From contig NZ_JAHLPR010000007.1 of the NCBI RefSeq assembly GCF_018918005.1, positions 62,001 to 126,000 on the forward strand: 64,000 bases of DNA, in the 5' to 3' direction. The position numbers and the translations under genes were made by a program. Below are positions 7,728-16,290 of this stretch, piece by piece (the stretch's first letter is position 1; each line of letters starts with the position of its first letter). The DNA is from Paenibacillus sp. MSJ-34. GTDB lineage: Bacteria > Bacillota > Bacilli > Paenibacillales > Paenibacillaceae. The notes beneath the pieces are model-generated. The model was not told where the DNA came from, searched no databases, and saw nothing but the letters and a program-made list of their open reading frames with translations.

Positions 7728-8783
7728 ATGAGCTTGCCAACCCGTTTTATTGAGATCCATCAGGATGAAGAGCGCGCACTGGAAGAGGATATATGGAGCA
7801 ATGAATACGTAAAGGCCTATTTATGGAACAGTGGGATGAGGGAAATCGTGAAATTGCGGTATCGCGGAGGGCATACGAGAGAATATCCCAAAAGATCCTA
7901 CGACATTTTGCATGGAACGCAAATGTTTCACCTTAACGCGGAATACGACGATCCTTCGATGATTCGCAACGCGCTTTCCTTTCAATTCTTCGAATGGATC
8001 GGCGTCCCTTGCCCGCAAACGAAGCATTGCCGTCTCGTGATCAATGGGGTGAACAGAGGCGTTTACCTTGAGATTGAAGCGGTTAACCGCCAATTCTTCG
8101 CGAAGCGGGGCATTCCTATGGAATCTTTGGTGTTTGCGGTAAACAATCACGCCAATTTCAGCCTGTTTCATTATAAAACCGGAAAAAGAAAGCAATCGCT
8201 GTTTAAAGGATACGAATTGGAAATCGGAAAAGAAGCGGACGGCCGCAAATTGTCCCGGTTCGTTTACAAGCTGAATACGCTAAAAGGAAAGGAACTGCTC
8301 TCCTTCTTGTCCAGGCAGGTCGATATCGAAAATTATCTGCGCTGGCTTGCCGGCGCGGTGTTTACGGGCAACTACGACGGTTTCGATCAAAACTATGCCC
8401 TGTACCGCCATAAAACCCGCAATATGTACCGCATTATTCCGTGGGATTATGAGGGGACGTGGGGACGCAACTGTTACGGGAAACAGGTGGAAAGCAGTTT
8501 GGTCCGCGTAACGGGATATAATCAATTAACGAAGAAATTGCTGCAATTTGGCAGTCTGCGGAGCAGATATAAAGAAATATTGCGCGAAATACTCAAGGAG
8601 ACGTTTACCGTGTCCAAGATATCGCCTGTTATTTACAAAATGTATCGGCAAATTTCGCCGTATATTTATGCGGATTACGGCCGGAAATGGCCGCTATACG
8701 TATATGAGAACGAGCCGTTGGTCATTCAAAACTATATCCAGGAACGGCGGAAGCTGATTTCGCGGGCGATATTAAAGCTGTAA
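7728..8783 (+). CDS. cotH: Spore coat protein kinase CotH (copy 2)
   Basis: 351 residues, the same length as the copy at 2773 and alignable throughout: DIWSNEYVKAYLWN, RYRGGHTREYPK, EYDDPSMIRNALSF, LEIEAVNRQFF, then the CotH blocks TGNYDGF..NYALYRHK and IPWDYEGTWGR with their aspartates. Two full-length paralogues 5 kb apart, with putative substrates between them, suggest either division of substrates or a dosage duplication. ATG start with AAGGCGGA 9 bp upstream. Differences from copy 1 lie mostly in surface residues and the C-terminal third, so both appear functional. No clear terminator follows. Confidence 0.92.
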   Translation: MSLPTRFIEIHQDEERALEEDIWSNEYVKAYLWNSGMREIVKLRYRGGHTREYPKRSYDILHGTQMFHLNAEYDDPSMIRNALSFQFFEWIGVPCPQTKHCRLVINGVNRGVYLEIEAVNRQFFAKRGIPMESLVFAVNNHANFSLFHYKTGKRKQSLFKGYELEIGKEADGRKLSRFVYKLNTLKGKELLSFLSRQVDIENYLRWLAGAVFTGNYDGFDQNYALYRHKTRNMYRIIPWDYEGTWGRNCYGKQVESSLVRVTGYNQLTKKLLQFGSLRSRYKEILREILKETFTVSKISPVIYKMYRQISPYIYADYGRKWPLYVYENEPLVIQNYIQERRKLISRAILKL

Positions 8784-8828
8784 TCCGGCGGTATTGCGCA
8801 TGATTGCGGCATAGCGCGAACCGGCGCT

Positions 8829-8857
8829 TTCTAATCATTCGTCATTCGTGATATAAT
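8829..8857 (+). promoter_or_regulatory. Probable extended -10 promoter of lipA
   Basis: TGATATAAT (TG at 8849-8850, TATAAT 8852-8857) is an extended -10; the -35 (TTCTAA) is weak, as usual for this class. It lies 46 bp upstream of the lipA start. Confidence 0.5.
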
Positions 8858-8902
8858 AATGGCAATCTTGCTAGAGCGATACTGACGAAAGAAGGCGTGA
8901 AG

Positions 8903-9808
8903 ATGGCTGTGAACGATACACAACGCAAGCCGGATTGGATCAAAATCAAGCTGACAACCGGCGATAATTATAACGAGATCAAAAATATGATGCGTTCCAA
9001 AACATTGCATACGGTATGCGAGGAAGCGCGTTGTCCGAACATTTACGAATGTTGGGCCAACCGTACGGCAACGTTTATGATTTTGGGCGATATTTGCACG
9101 CGCGCCTGCCGTTTTTGCGCCGTCAACACGGGCATGCCGACGGAACTTGACTTGCAGGAGCCGGAGCGGGTAGCCGATGCCGCGGAGAAGATGGGGCTGC
9201 GTCATTGCGTCGTGACTTCGGTCGCCCGCGACGATTTGCAGGACGGCGGAGCCGCGATTTTCGCCGAGACGATCAAGGCGTTGCGGCGCAAACTGCCTTT
9301 GTGCAGCGTGGAAGTTCTCATCCCCGATTTTATGGGGAATTGGGATGCGCTTCGCGTCGTGATGGATGCGAAGCCGGACATTCTGAATCATAATATCGAG
9401 ACCGTGGAGCGCATGTCGGACCGGGTTCGGGCCAAGGCGAAGTATCGCCGTTCGCTTGAACTGCTGCAGCGTGCGAAACAAATGCAGCCGCAAATTCCGA
9501 CCAAATCCAGCATCATGCTCGGCGTCGGCGAAGAATGGGATGAAATTTTGCAGGCGATGGACGATTTGCGCGCGGTCGACTGCGATATTTTGACGATCGG
9601 CCAATATTTGCAGCCGACGAAGAAGCATTTGGCGATCGAGAAATATTACCGGCCCGAAGAATTCGCGACATTGAAGGAAGAAGGGCTGCGGCGCGGATTC
9701 AGCCATGTCGAATCCGGACCGCTCGTTCGCAGTTCCTATCATGCGCATGAGCAAGTGAAATCGGCGTCGAAGACGCTGCAGGCTAATCATGCGGCTTCTG
9801 TGCGATAA
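8903..9808 (+). CDS. lipA: Lipoyl synthase
   Basis: 301 residues. LipA inserts two sulfurs into protein-bound octanoate to make lipoyl cofactor for pyruvate dehydrogenase and related complexes. Both Fe-S sites are visible: the auxiliary cluster C39-x4-C44-x5-C50 ([12 protein letters not shown]) and the radical-SAM cluster C65-x3-C69-x2-C72 (CTRACRFC). The C-terminal RSSY near residues 276-279 provides the conserved serine ligand of the auxiliary cluster. GAAGG lies 7 bp before ATG 8903; the GTG two codons upstream is too close to it. yutD follows after 132 bp, as in Bacillus (yutB-yutD). Confidence 0.97.
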   Translation: MAVNDTQRKPDWIKIKLTTGDNYNEIKNMMRSKTLHTVCEEARCPNIYECWANRTATFMILGDICTRACRFCAVNTGMPTELDLQEPERVADAAEKMGLRHCVVTSVARDDLQDGGAAIFAETIKALRRKLPLCSVEVLIPDFMGNWDALRVVMDAKPDILNHNIETVERMSDRVRAKAKYRRSLELLQRAKQMQPQIPTKSSIMLGVGEEWDEILQAMDDLRAVDCDILTIGQYLQPTKKHLAIEKYYRPEEFATLKEEGLRRGFSHVESGPLVRSSYHAHEQVKSASKTLQANHAASVR

Positions 9809-9856
9809 GTTAAGTTGAGGTTCGTATCTGCCATAGAAGCGCCTTTCTTGTAATAC

Positions 9857-9912
9857 GCGTTCATAAAGTCAACTTTATTCGCGATCAAAAGCGGGCTTTT
9901 TGAACAACCTCT
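9857..9912 (-). repeat. Short copy (~56 bp) of the GTTCAAAAAGTC dispersed repeat
   Basis: On the - strand it begins AGAGGTTGTTCAAAAAGCC, continues CGCTTTTGATC, and ends with a degenerate inverted end GACTTTATGAACGC. It lacks the interior of the long copies at 29948 and 56195. It lies just before the yutD ribosome site. Confidence 0.75.
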
Positions 9913-9940
9913 CGTAATTTGATGTTGGGGAGTTGTGTTC

Positions 9941-10240
9941 ATGTTGATACATGTATCCGGCAAAACATATGAACTGGTTCAGGATCATAAAAACGGCTGG
10001 AATCCGGAAGCGTTCCGCGACCGGTACAGCGATGTGCTTGACCGTTACGATTACATTATCGGCGATTGGGGATATAATCAGTTGAGATTGAAAGGGTTCT
10101 TTCGCGACAATCATCCGAAAGCGTCCAAAGACACGGCCATATCCGGAATCGTCGATTACATTAACGAATACTGCAACTTCGGCTGCGCGTATTTCGTCCT
10201 GGAGAAAAACCGCGAACCGCGGCCGAACGGCGGATCGTAA
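9941..10240 (+). CDS. yutD: YutD family protein (DUF1027)
   Basis: 99 residues. The block FRDRYSDVLDRYDYIIGDWG followed by YNQLRLKGFF and the C-terminal YINEYCNFGCAYFVL are the conserved core of the YutD family, a small cytoplasmic protein found next to lipA in Bacilli. Its biochemical role is unknown to me. ATG 9941 has GGGGAG 8 bp upstream; the GTG at 9935 is only 2 bp from that site. A bidirectional terminator follows 8 bp after the stop. Confidence 0.92.
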   Translation: MLIHVSGKTYELVQDHKNGWNPEAFRDRYSDVLDRYDYIIGDWGYNQLRLKGFFRDNHPKASKDTAISGIVDYINEYCNFGCAYFVLEKNREPRPNGGS

Positions 10241-10248
10241 CCGACAAG

Positions 10249-10294
10249 AAACCCCTCGCATGCTGACGAAAGTCAACAAACGAGGGGTTTTATA
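10249..10294. terminator. Bidirectional terminator between yutD and gbsR
   Basis: AAACCCCTCG at 10249-10258 pairs with CGAGGGGTTT at 10281-10290; T-rich on the + side and A-rich start gives T on the - side. It serves the convergent genes. Confidence 0.85.
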
Positions 10295-10305
10295 ATAGAG
10301 AGGCG

Positions 10306-10875
10306 CTAATCGGTTGCAGCCGCTTCTTTCGGGATAAAGGAATAGATTTCTCCGGTTTCGAAGGAATCGATTAATCGATGCAGCCAGCGGTAATAATTCA
10401 GAGCTTCATTGATTTTATCAATATCGGATTTCAACACAGCTTCAAGCTTCTCGTCCCCTTCATATTCCTTGCGAAGATTGGACAGTTCAAGCAGCGATTT
10501 CTTCAAGGCGTTTGCGTTTAACTCCACCGCTTTTCTCCATTTGACCGAGAAATAATCGGTAAAATTCTGGTGCCAATCCGGGTCGACCTCGTACAAGTCT
10601 TTGCGTGCTCCCTTTTCCCACACTTTATTTACCATTTTCAAATCCATCAACGTACGCATGCCTGTGCTCATGCTCGTTTTGCTCATTCCCATCGTTTCGC
10701 CCATTTCGTCGAGCGTAACGGGATGGTTGTAGAAATACATATGCCCGTATAAGTGACCGATGGATAAGGTTACTCCGTAAAGATCCATATTTTTGCCGAT
10801 CGACTCGATCACTCTTTGGCGCGATTTTTGTATTCTCCCGATTTGCTCTTCGCTGAGTCCCTCGAACTCCTTCAT
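10306..10875 (-). CDS. gbsR: GbsR-type transcriptional regulator
   Basis: 189 residues, MarR-like winged-helix fold: the recognition region is LDEMGETMGMSKTSMSTGMRTLMDLKMVNKVW, typical of GbsR. In B. subtilis GbsR represses choline uptake (opuB) and glycine betaine synthesis (gbsAB) and is relieved by choline. Here it is divergent from an opuA-type osmoprotectant transporter, so it probably controls that operon. ATG 10875 has GGGAGGATC upstream; the five codons before it lack a site. A C-terminal helix region follows the DNA-binding domain, as in the family. Confidence 0.9.
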   Translation of the reverse strand: MKEFEGLSEEQIGRIQKSRQRVIESIGKNMDLYGVTLSIGHLYGHMYFYNHPVTLDEMGETMGMSKTSMSTGMRTLMDLKMVNKVWEKGARKDLYEVDPDWHQNFTDYFSVKWRKAVELNANALKKSLLELSNLRKEYEGDEKLEAVLKSDIDKINEALNYYRWLHRLIDSFETGEIYSFIPKEAAATD

Positions 10876-10936
10876 GATTGATCCTCCCACGGATGTAAGT
10901 AGCTATTAATCTTTTCTATCTATTTGAACACGCCCT

Positions 10937-10964
10937 ATTATATATCATTATTCTAAAAAAACAA
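10937..10964 (-). promoter_or_regulatory. Sigma-A promoter of gbsR
   Basis: On the - strand TTGTTT (10964-10959), 16-bp spacer, TATAAT (10942-10937), 62 bp upstream of the gbsR start. Confidence 0.75.
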
Positions 10965-11030
10965 TCCTTCGATGTAAAGAAAGGGGTAAGGAAGGAAAAG
11001 GGAGGAAAACAGAGTATACAGTACATAAAG

Positions 11031-11064
11031 CTTGTAAAGTTAAAACTGTACAAAGATTACAAAG
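11031..11064 (+). promoter_or_regulatory. Inverted TTGTA/TACAA elements upstream of the opuA operon
   Basis: CTTGTAAAG (11031-11039), TGTACAAAG (11048-11056) and ATTACAAAG (11057-11065) form partly palindromic elements about 80-100 bp before the operon start. They may be a GbsR operator or promoter; no confident -35/-10 pair could be chosen for opuA. Confidence 0.3.
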
Positions 11065-11134
11065 GATTCTCCGTTTTGACGGATCGTCGGTAACATCTCT
11101 AAACTTAAACAAAAGAACATTGAGGAGGGTGACG

Positions 11135-12343
11135 ATGCCGATTATTGAGGTAAAGCAATTAACGAAAATATTTGGCTACGACCCCAAACTCGCGCTTCCG
11201 CTGCTTGAACAAGGGTGGTCTAAAGATCGGATTTTAAAAGAGACGAAGCAGACCGTAGCGGTGAACCAAGTGAGTTTTTCCATTGAACCCGGCGAAATCT
11301 TTGTCATTATGGGATTGTCGGGGAGCGGCAAATCGACGTTGGTCCGTTTGTTCAATCGATTGATCGATCCGACGTCCGGCCAGGTGTTGATTAACGGGGA
11401 AGATTTGACCAAGAAAAACGCGGAGCAACTGCGGGAAATCCGCAGAAAGCAAATTAGCATGGTGTTTCAGAAGTTCGCTCTGTTCCCCCATCGGACCGTG
11501 CTGCAAAATGTGGAATACGGGCTCGAAGTACAAGGAATTGAGCGTAAAGTGCGCAAAGAAAAAGCCATTCAAGCATTGGCGCTGGTCGGTTTGGAAGGCT
11601 GGGCCGACAGTTATCCCGATCAGTTGAGCGGCGGCATGCAGCAGCGCGTAGGGTTGGCCCGGGCGCTTGCCAACGATCCGGCCGTATTGCTGATGGACGA
11701 GGCGTTCAGCGCACTCGATCCGCTCATTCGCAAGGAAATGCAGGATGAGCTGTTGGAGCTTCAAACGAAAATGAAAAAGACGATCGTCTTTATTACGCAT
11801 GACTTGGACGAAGCGCTGCGAATCGGCGACCGGATCGCTTTGATGAAAGACGGGGCGGTCGTGCAGCTAGGCACGCCGGAGGAAATTATGACGAAGCCGG
11901 CCGACGCCTATGTTGAGAAATTCGTAGAGGATGTAGACTTGTCCAAGGTGCTTACGGCATCGCATGTCATGATTCGGCCGGAGACGATTACGCCCGAGCG
12001 CGGTCCGCGGGTTGCGCTGCAATTGATGCGCGATCTCGGCATATCCAATTTGTACGCGGTGGACAAAACGAAATCGCTGCTCGGGGTCATTACCGCGGAC
12101 GGGGCGTCGCAGGCCGTACGCGAAGGTTTGCAGTTGGAAGATATTATCGTAACCGATGTCCCGACGGTTTCGCCGGATACGGTGCTGCACGACTTCTTCG
12201 ATACGATGAGCAGTTCCAAAGTGCCGGTTGCCGTCGTCGACGAGAACAGACGGTTGAGAGGGATTATTATTAGAGGTTCCGTCTTGGCAGCATTGTCAGG
12301 CAACTCGGATATAGAGGTAGGTGGAACGCTTGAACATGCCTAA
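11135..12343 (+). CDS. opuAA: Glycine betaine/proline ABC transporter ATP-binding protein (OpuAA-like)
   Basis: 402 residues. The ATPase of an osmoprotectant importer: Walker A GLSGSGKST (60-68), Q-loop FQKFALFPH, signature LSGGMQQ (164-170), Walker B LLMDEA (185-190), then two CBS domains from about residue 270 to the C-terminus, which in OpuA/OpuC transporters sense ionic strength or nucleotides. The N-terminal KIFG.....LL.QG..K spacer before Walker A is typical of OpuAA/ProV. ATG 11135 has GGAGGGTGA 6 bp upstream; the five-codon-longer frame lacks a site. The stop overlaps opuAB by 23 bp, implying translational coupling. Confidence 0.95.
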   Translation: MPIIEVKQLTKIFGYDPKLALPLLEQGWSKDRILKETKQTVAVNQVSFSIEPGEIFVIMGLSGSGKSTLVRLFNRLIDPTSGQVLINGEDLTKKNAEQLREIRRKQISMVFQKFALFPHRTVLQNVEYGLEVQGIERKVRKEKAIQALALVGLEGWADSYPDQLSGGMQQRVGLARALANDPAVLLMDEAFSALDPLIRKEMQDELLELQTKMKKTIVFITHDLDEALRIGDRIALMKDGAVVQLGTPEEIMTKPADAYVEKFVEDVDLSKVLTASHVMIRPETITPERGPRVALQLMRDLGISNLYAVDKTKSLLGVITADGASQAVREGLQLEDIIVTDVPTVSPDTVLHDFFDTMSSSKVPVAVVDENRRLRGIIIRGSVLAALSGNSDIEVGGTLEHA

Positions 12344-13166
12344 AATTCCGATCGGGTCTTGGATCGAATCGCTCGAGACCTGGCTCGGTAATAACGTAGA
12401 TCCATTATTTCGCTTTATTAAATTGATTATTGGAAGCATCGTACAATGGTTTGAATTTATCTTTTTAGGAATTCATCCGCTCGTTTTAATCGTATTGTTC
12501 ACGGCAATCGCTTATTTGATCGGCCGCTGGAAAATTGCCCTGTTTACGCTGATCGGATTCGGCTTGGTGCTGAATCTGGGGTATTGGGACCATACGATGC
12601 AAACTTTGTCGCTTGTGTTGACGGCTGCGCTTATATCCGTTCTGTTCGGCATTCCGATCGGAATATGGTGCGCGAGATCGGATAGCGTTCAAAAAGTTGT
12701 GACGCCCGTCCTCGATTTTATGCAGACGATGCCCGCGTTCGTCTATTTGCTGCCGGCAGTCTCGTTCTTTTCTTTGGGCGTCGTTCCGGGAGTTATTTCT
12801 TCCATTATTTTTGCGATTCCGCCGACGATTCGGCTGACGAATTTAGGAATTCGCCAAGTGCCGGGCGATTTGGTGGAAGCGGCCAACGCGTTTGGCTCGA
12901 CATCGATGCAGAAGTTGTGGAAGCTGCAACTGCCGCTTGCGCTGCCGACGATTCTCGCCGGCGTCAACCAGACGATTATGCTGTCGTTGTCGATGGTCGT
13001 CATCGCTTCGATGATCGGGGCGCAAGGCGTCGGGGCCGACGTATACCGCGCGGTGACGCAAACGAAGACGGGAGTCGGCTTCGAAGCGGGATTGGCGATT
13101 GTTGTTTTAGCTATCGTTCTCGATAGATTAACTCAAAATATGATGAAGAAAAAAAGAAAGGGTTGA
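12321..13166 (+). CDS. opuAB: Glycine betaine/proline ABC transporter permease (OpuAB-like)
   Basis: 281 residues, about 7 membrane segments. The ATPase-coupling loop is GIRQVPGDLVEAANAFGST, the EAA motif of ProW/OpuAB permeases. The GTG at 12321 is chosen because the resulting MERLNMPKIP aligns with the MDRLPRIP start remembered for B. subtilis OpuAB; TTG 12330 and ATG 12336 are alternatives. The gene overlaps opuAA by 23 bp and is followed 7 bp later by the binding-protein gene, giving a complete three-gene operon. Confidence 0.93.
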   Translation: MERLNMPKIPIGSWIESLETWLGNNVDPLFRFIKLIIGSIVQWFEFIFLGIHPLVLIVLFTAIAYLIGRWKIALFTLIGFGLVLNLGYWDHTMQTLSLVLTAALISVLFGIPIGIWCARSDSVQKVVTPVLDFMQTMPAFVYLLPAVSFFSLGVVPGVISSIIFAIPPTIRLTNLGIRQVPGDLVEAANAFGSTSMQKLWKLQLPLALPTILAGVNQTIMLSLSMVVIASMIGAQGVGADVYRAVTQTKTGVGFEAGLAIVVLAIVLDRLTQNMMKKKRKG

Positions 13167-13173
13167 TGGAGCA

Positions 13174-14052
13174 TTGAAGAAACATTGGGGGAAAGGTCTG
13201 GCGTTTATTCTCATGTTAAGTTTGGTACTAGCAGGCTGCGCAAGCGGAGGTCAGGCGAAAGGCGGCAAAATATCGCTGGCTTACGTCGCCTGGGATTCCG
13301 AAATTGCCAGTACGCATGTCGTTAAGCATATACTGCAAGACAAGTTAGGATATGACGTGGAAATGCTGCAAGTCGATGCAGGGCCGATGTGGAGCGGGGT
13401 TGCGGACGGCAGCGCCGATGCGATGGTTGCCGCTTGGCTCCCTGTCACGCATGCCAGCTATTTGGAGAAAAACGAAAGCAAAATCGAGGATCTCGGGTCT
13501 AATCTGGAAGGAACGAAGCTCGGATTAGTGGTGCCTTCCTATATGGATATTCAAAGCATTGAGGATTTGAGTAAAGACGAAGTCGGCGCCGCCGTCGATT
13601 ATAAAGTGATCGGCATCGAACCGGGCGCCGGAATTATGATGTCCACGGAAAAGGCGCTGGAGGATTACGGCTTGAAAGATAAATGGAACTTGGTCGAAAG
13701 CTCTTCCGCAGCGATGGCTACGGAATTGCAAAAAGCTTACGACAAGCAAGAGCCGATTATTATTACAGGCTGGACGCCGCACTGGATGTTCGCCAAAATG
13801 GACTTGAAGTATTTGGACGATCCGAAAAACGTATACGGGGACGAAGAACAAATTCATACGATCGTACGGAAAGGATTGAAGGATAACGAGCCGAAAGCCT
13901 ACCAATTCCTCGACCAGTTCCATTGGACGCCGGAAGATATGGCTGCTGTTATGGTCGATATCCAGGAAGGAACTTCGCCGGATGACGCTGCGGTCAAATG
14001 GATCGAAGCAAACGATGCGAAAGTGCAGGAATGGCTCGCCGGAGTGGAATAA
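13174..14052 (+). CDS. opuAC: Glycine betaine-binding lipoprotein (OpuAC-like)
   Basis: 292 residues from a TTG. Signal peptide with lipobox LVLAGC, so Cys22 is lipid-modified and the protein is anchored outside the membrane. The ProX/OpuAC fold is shown by AYVAWDSEIASTHVVK, the Trp-bearing MWSGVADGSADAMVAAWLP and IITGWTPHWMF; tryptophans in these segments form the aromatic cage for the trimethylammonium group in OpuAC. It delivers substrate to OpuAB. The ribosome site GATGGAG lies just upstream. A strong terminator 12 bp after the stop closes the operon. Confidence 0.95.
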   Translation: MKKHWGKGLAFILMLSLVLAGCASGGQAKGGKISLAYVAWDSEIASTHVVKHILQDKLGYDVEMLQVDAGPMWSGVADGSADAMVAAWLPVTHASYLEKNESKIEDLGSNLEGTKLGLVVPSYMDIQSIEDLSKDEVGAAVDYKVIGIEPGAGIMMSTEKALEDYGLKDKWNLVESSSAAMATELQKAYDKQEPIIITGWTPHWMFAKMDLKYLDDPKNVYGDEEQIHTIVRKGLKDNEPKAYQFLDQFHWTPEDMAAVMVDIQEGTSPDDAAVKWIEANDAKVQEWLAGVE

Positions 14053-14063
14053 CGACGTAAGGA

Positions 14064-14101
14064 GAAAGGGGGAGAAACTCGAAGGAGTTTCTCCCCCTTT
14101 C
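14064..14101. terminator. Bidirectional terminator between opuAC and nadK
   Basis: Perfect 17-bp stem GAAAGGGGGAGAAACTC / GAGTTTCTCCCCCTTTC with a GAAG loop at 14081-14084. It serves both convergent genes. Confidence 0.92.
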
Positions 14102-14116
14102 TATATGTTGGCGGGA

Positions 14117-14938
14117 TTAATCTTCGGTATTCTCATAGCCGATGAACGCCCGCCGCACGCGATTCCAGAACGGATAAGGACGGTAGCGCGCGAAGCTCAC
14201 CTTCTGTTTGGCGACGCTGCAGCGCACATAATGAAGATTTCCGAGCGGCACGGACAGATGATCCACCGTTAATAAAAGGCGCTGCTCGTTGCGGGGGTAA
14301 ATATCGCAATGATGATGATTCGGCAATATTAACGACGAGCCGAGCGTACGATACACTCTATTGTTGATCGAGGCGATCTCGGCCAACTGCAGCGCTTCGA
14401 TCGCCGGATGAAGCATGGCGCCGCCCAAGCTTTTATTATAGGCGGTACTGCCGGACGGAGTGGAGACGCATATTCCGTCTCCGCGAAACATTTCAAACAG
14501 TTGATCGTTAATATCGATTTGCGCGACGATCGTTCCGTCGATGCCTCTGACCGTAAATTCGTTCAAAGCCAAATATTTCCTCACTCCGCTATCCGTATGA
14601 ATTTCCAGCTCGACTAGCGGATATTTGACAATGCGGGGCGAGAGGAGATCGGATTTCTTCACGCCCGACATGAGGTCGACCAAATCTTCGAGTTCCGTTG
14701 CTTGCCAATCGGCGTAAAATCCTAGATGTCCCGTATGTATGCCCACAAATGCGATTTCGTCCAACCGTTCGATATAACGGTGAAATGCGTGCAGCATCGT
14801 TCCGTCCCCGCCGATGGATACGACGATCTCCGGGGTTTGCTCGTCGCACTGCAAGCCTCGCTCGGCCGCGAGGCGGTGAAACTTGTCCGTCAATTCTTTC
14901 GAAACGCTGTCGCTGCGTGTTTGCACGAAGTATCTCAA
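14117..14938 (-). CDS. nadK: NAD kinase
   Basis: 273 residues from TTG 14938 (MRYFVQTRSD...), chosen because AAAGGAG lies 11 bp upstream; the longer ATG frame at 14971 begins before that site. NAD kinase makes NADP from NAD and ATP or polyphosphate. Motifs: VSIGGDGTMLHAF (GGDGT active site), LALNEFTV (NE motif), and GDGICVSTPSGSTAYNKSLGGA, the conserved nucleotide-binding loop. All catalytic residues are present. A small copy of the dispersed GTTCAAAAAGTC repeat lies directly upstream of the ribosome site and would be in the 5' leader. Confidence 0.94.
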   Translation of the reverse strand: MRYFVQTRSDSVSKELTDKFHRLAAERGLQCDEQTPEIVVSIGGDGTMLHAFHRYIERLDEIAFVGIHTGHLGFYADWQATELEDLVDLMSGVKKSDLLSPRIVKYPLVELEIHTDSGVRKYLALNEFTVRGIDGTIVAQIDINDQLFEMFRGDGICVSTPSGSTAYNKSLGGAMLHPAIEALQLAEIASINNRVYRTLGSSLILPNHHHCDIYPRNEQRLLLTVDHLSVPLGNLHYVRCSVAKQKVSFARYRPYPFWNRVRRAFIGYENTED

Positions 14939-14964
14939 CGTAATAACGACTCCTTTAAAATGTT

Positions 14965-14995
14965 TGTTCAAAAGAGGACTTTTTGAACAACCTCT
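14965..14995 (-). repeat. Minimal copy (31 bp) of the GTTCAAAAAGTC dispersed repeat
   Basis: On the - strand AGAGGTTGTTCAAAAAGTC then CTCTTTTGAAC: the two inverted ends with almost nothing between. RNA from this site would form a near-perfect small hairpin just before the nadK ribosome site. Confidence 0.7.
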
Positions 14996-15036
14996 TAAAA
15001 TTACTCTCTTTAGATCATAATCAATCTGAACGAGGA

Positions 15037-16092
15037 TTACAATGCGTAATATACGAAAACGATCGCCATCGCCAATATGCCGTGAACGAAACGGGCAAGC
15101 AAGAAAGGCCCGTACCGGAGATCGGTTGAATTTAATATGCTCACGACTTGCGCATGCACCGATAATCCGCCCCAGGACAAGACGAAGGCGGCGACGGCCG
15201 CTTTAAACGGAATCGCAATATTCGCCCCTGCTTCCCCGGCGGATTGGGCTCCGAGCGTCACTTCGAAAATGCCGTTAACAATGGCCTCCGATAACGATTG
15301 CGGCATGCCGAACAACTCGAGCACACTGCGAATGAGCGCGTAGAAGCCGCGCATCGCATTCGCATCGGTCAACAATTGCAAGACGACGGAGAAGAAAACG
15401 ACCAAGCCTCCGACGACGATGATAAGTTTCAAGGAGGATTCGAGCGCGCTTCGCATCAATTCGCCCAAATTGCGCCCGTCCCGAATGCGGGCTTGATGCA
15501 TCGATGCGAATGCCCGCTTAAGCCTGCTCCGCTCTCCGCTTTGGCCCGCATGTTCAGGCGGCGTGGGAGGCGCTCCGCGTCCGTGAAACCGCATGAGGAG
15601 GCCGATCAATATGCCGGCTCCGTAATGCGCCAGCGCCAATATAGGAGCCATCTTCGCATCTTGGAAAAATCCGACGGAAACGGCGCCGATCAGAAAAATC
15701 GGATCGGATGTCGTCGTAATGGCGACAAGCCGCTCTCCTTCTTCGCGCGTAACAAGCTTCTGCTCCCATAATTGCAAAGTCAGCTTGGCGCCGACCGGAT
15801 AGCCGGAAGCGTAGCCCATGGCAAAAACGAAACCTCCGGTTCCGGGAATGCGGAACAGCGGACGCATGAACGGATCGAGCAGCGTGCCGACAAAATGGAC
15901 GATGCCGAAACCGAGCAATAATTCCGAAATAACAAAAAAAGGAAATAAAGCGGGAAATAACACGTCCCACCAAATGGCAAGCCCTCGCACCGCAGCTTCC
16001 AATGTCGATTCCGGAAAAACGATCATGAGTACGATCAACGAAAAGGCGATTAATGTCAATAGCGGCGTTGCGGATAATCGTAAGGGAAACAT
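15037..16092 (-). CDS. ylbJ: Sporulation integral membrane protein YlbJ
   Basis: 351 residues, about 8 membrane segments, nucleoside-recognition (Gate) type domains. Family marks are WWDVLFPALFPFFVISELLLGFG near the N-terminus, MGYASGYPVGAKLT, and a C-terminal GGLSVHAQVVSIL. In B. subtilis ylbJ is a sporulation (sigma-E) gene needed for heat-resistant spores. ATG 16092 has AAAGGAG 11 bp upstream. The 22 extra codons of the longer frame have no ribosome site. Confidence 0.9.
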   Translation of the reverse strand: MFPLRLSATPLLTLIAFSLIVLMIVFPESTLEAAVRGLAIWWDVLFPALFPFFVISELLLGFGIVHFVGTLLDPFMRPLFRIPGTGGFVFAMGYASGYPVGAKLTLQLWEQKLVTREEGERLVAITTTSDPIFLIGAVSVGFFQDAKMAPILALAHYGAGILIGLLMRFHGRGAPPTPPEHAGQSGERSRLKRAFASMHQARIRDGRNLGELMRSALESSLKLIIVVGGLVVFFSVVLQLLTDANAMRGFYALIRSVLELFGMPQSLSEAIVNGIFEVTLGAQSAGEAGANIAIPFKAAVAAFVLSWGGLSVHAQVVSILNSTDLRYGPFLLARFVHGILAMAIVFVYYAL

Positions 16093-16207
16093 AATGTGAA
16101 TAACTCCTTTGGATTTTTCAACTGCCTTTCTTCTATTGTTATGACCGGGACCGGACAAACAGTACTGAAGAAGGTCAAGCTTCCTTAAAGAATGCGGAAA
16201 GAAAACG

Positions 16208-16236
16208 TTTACATTGCAGCGCTTCTATGTTAGACT
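16208..16236 (+). promoter_or_regulatory. Probable sigma-A promoter of the 38-residue ORF
   Basis: TTTACA (16208-16213), 17-bp spacer, TAGACT (16231-16236); 55 bp upstream of the start at 16291. Confidence 0.5.
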
Positions 16237-16290
16237 ATAGGAAATGGAATATGTCGAACGGATCGACAATATGGACGTGGAGTGATGAAT

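Noticed and set aside
8831-9790. 319-residue - strand ORF opposite lipA
   Set aside because: Shadow of lipA, whose Fe-S motifs are unambiguous.
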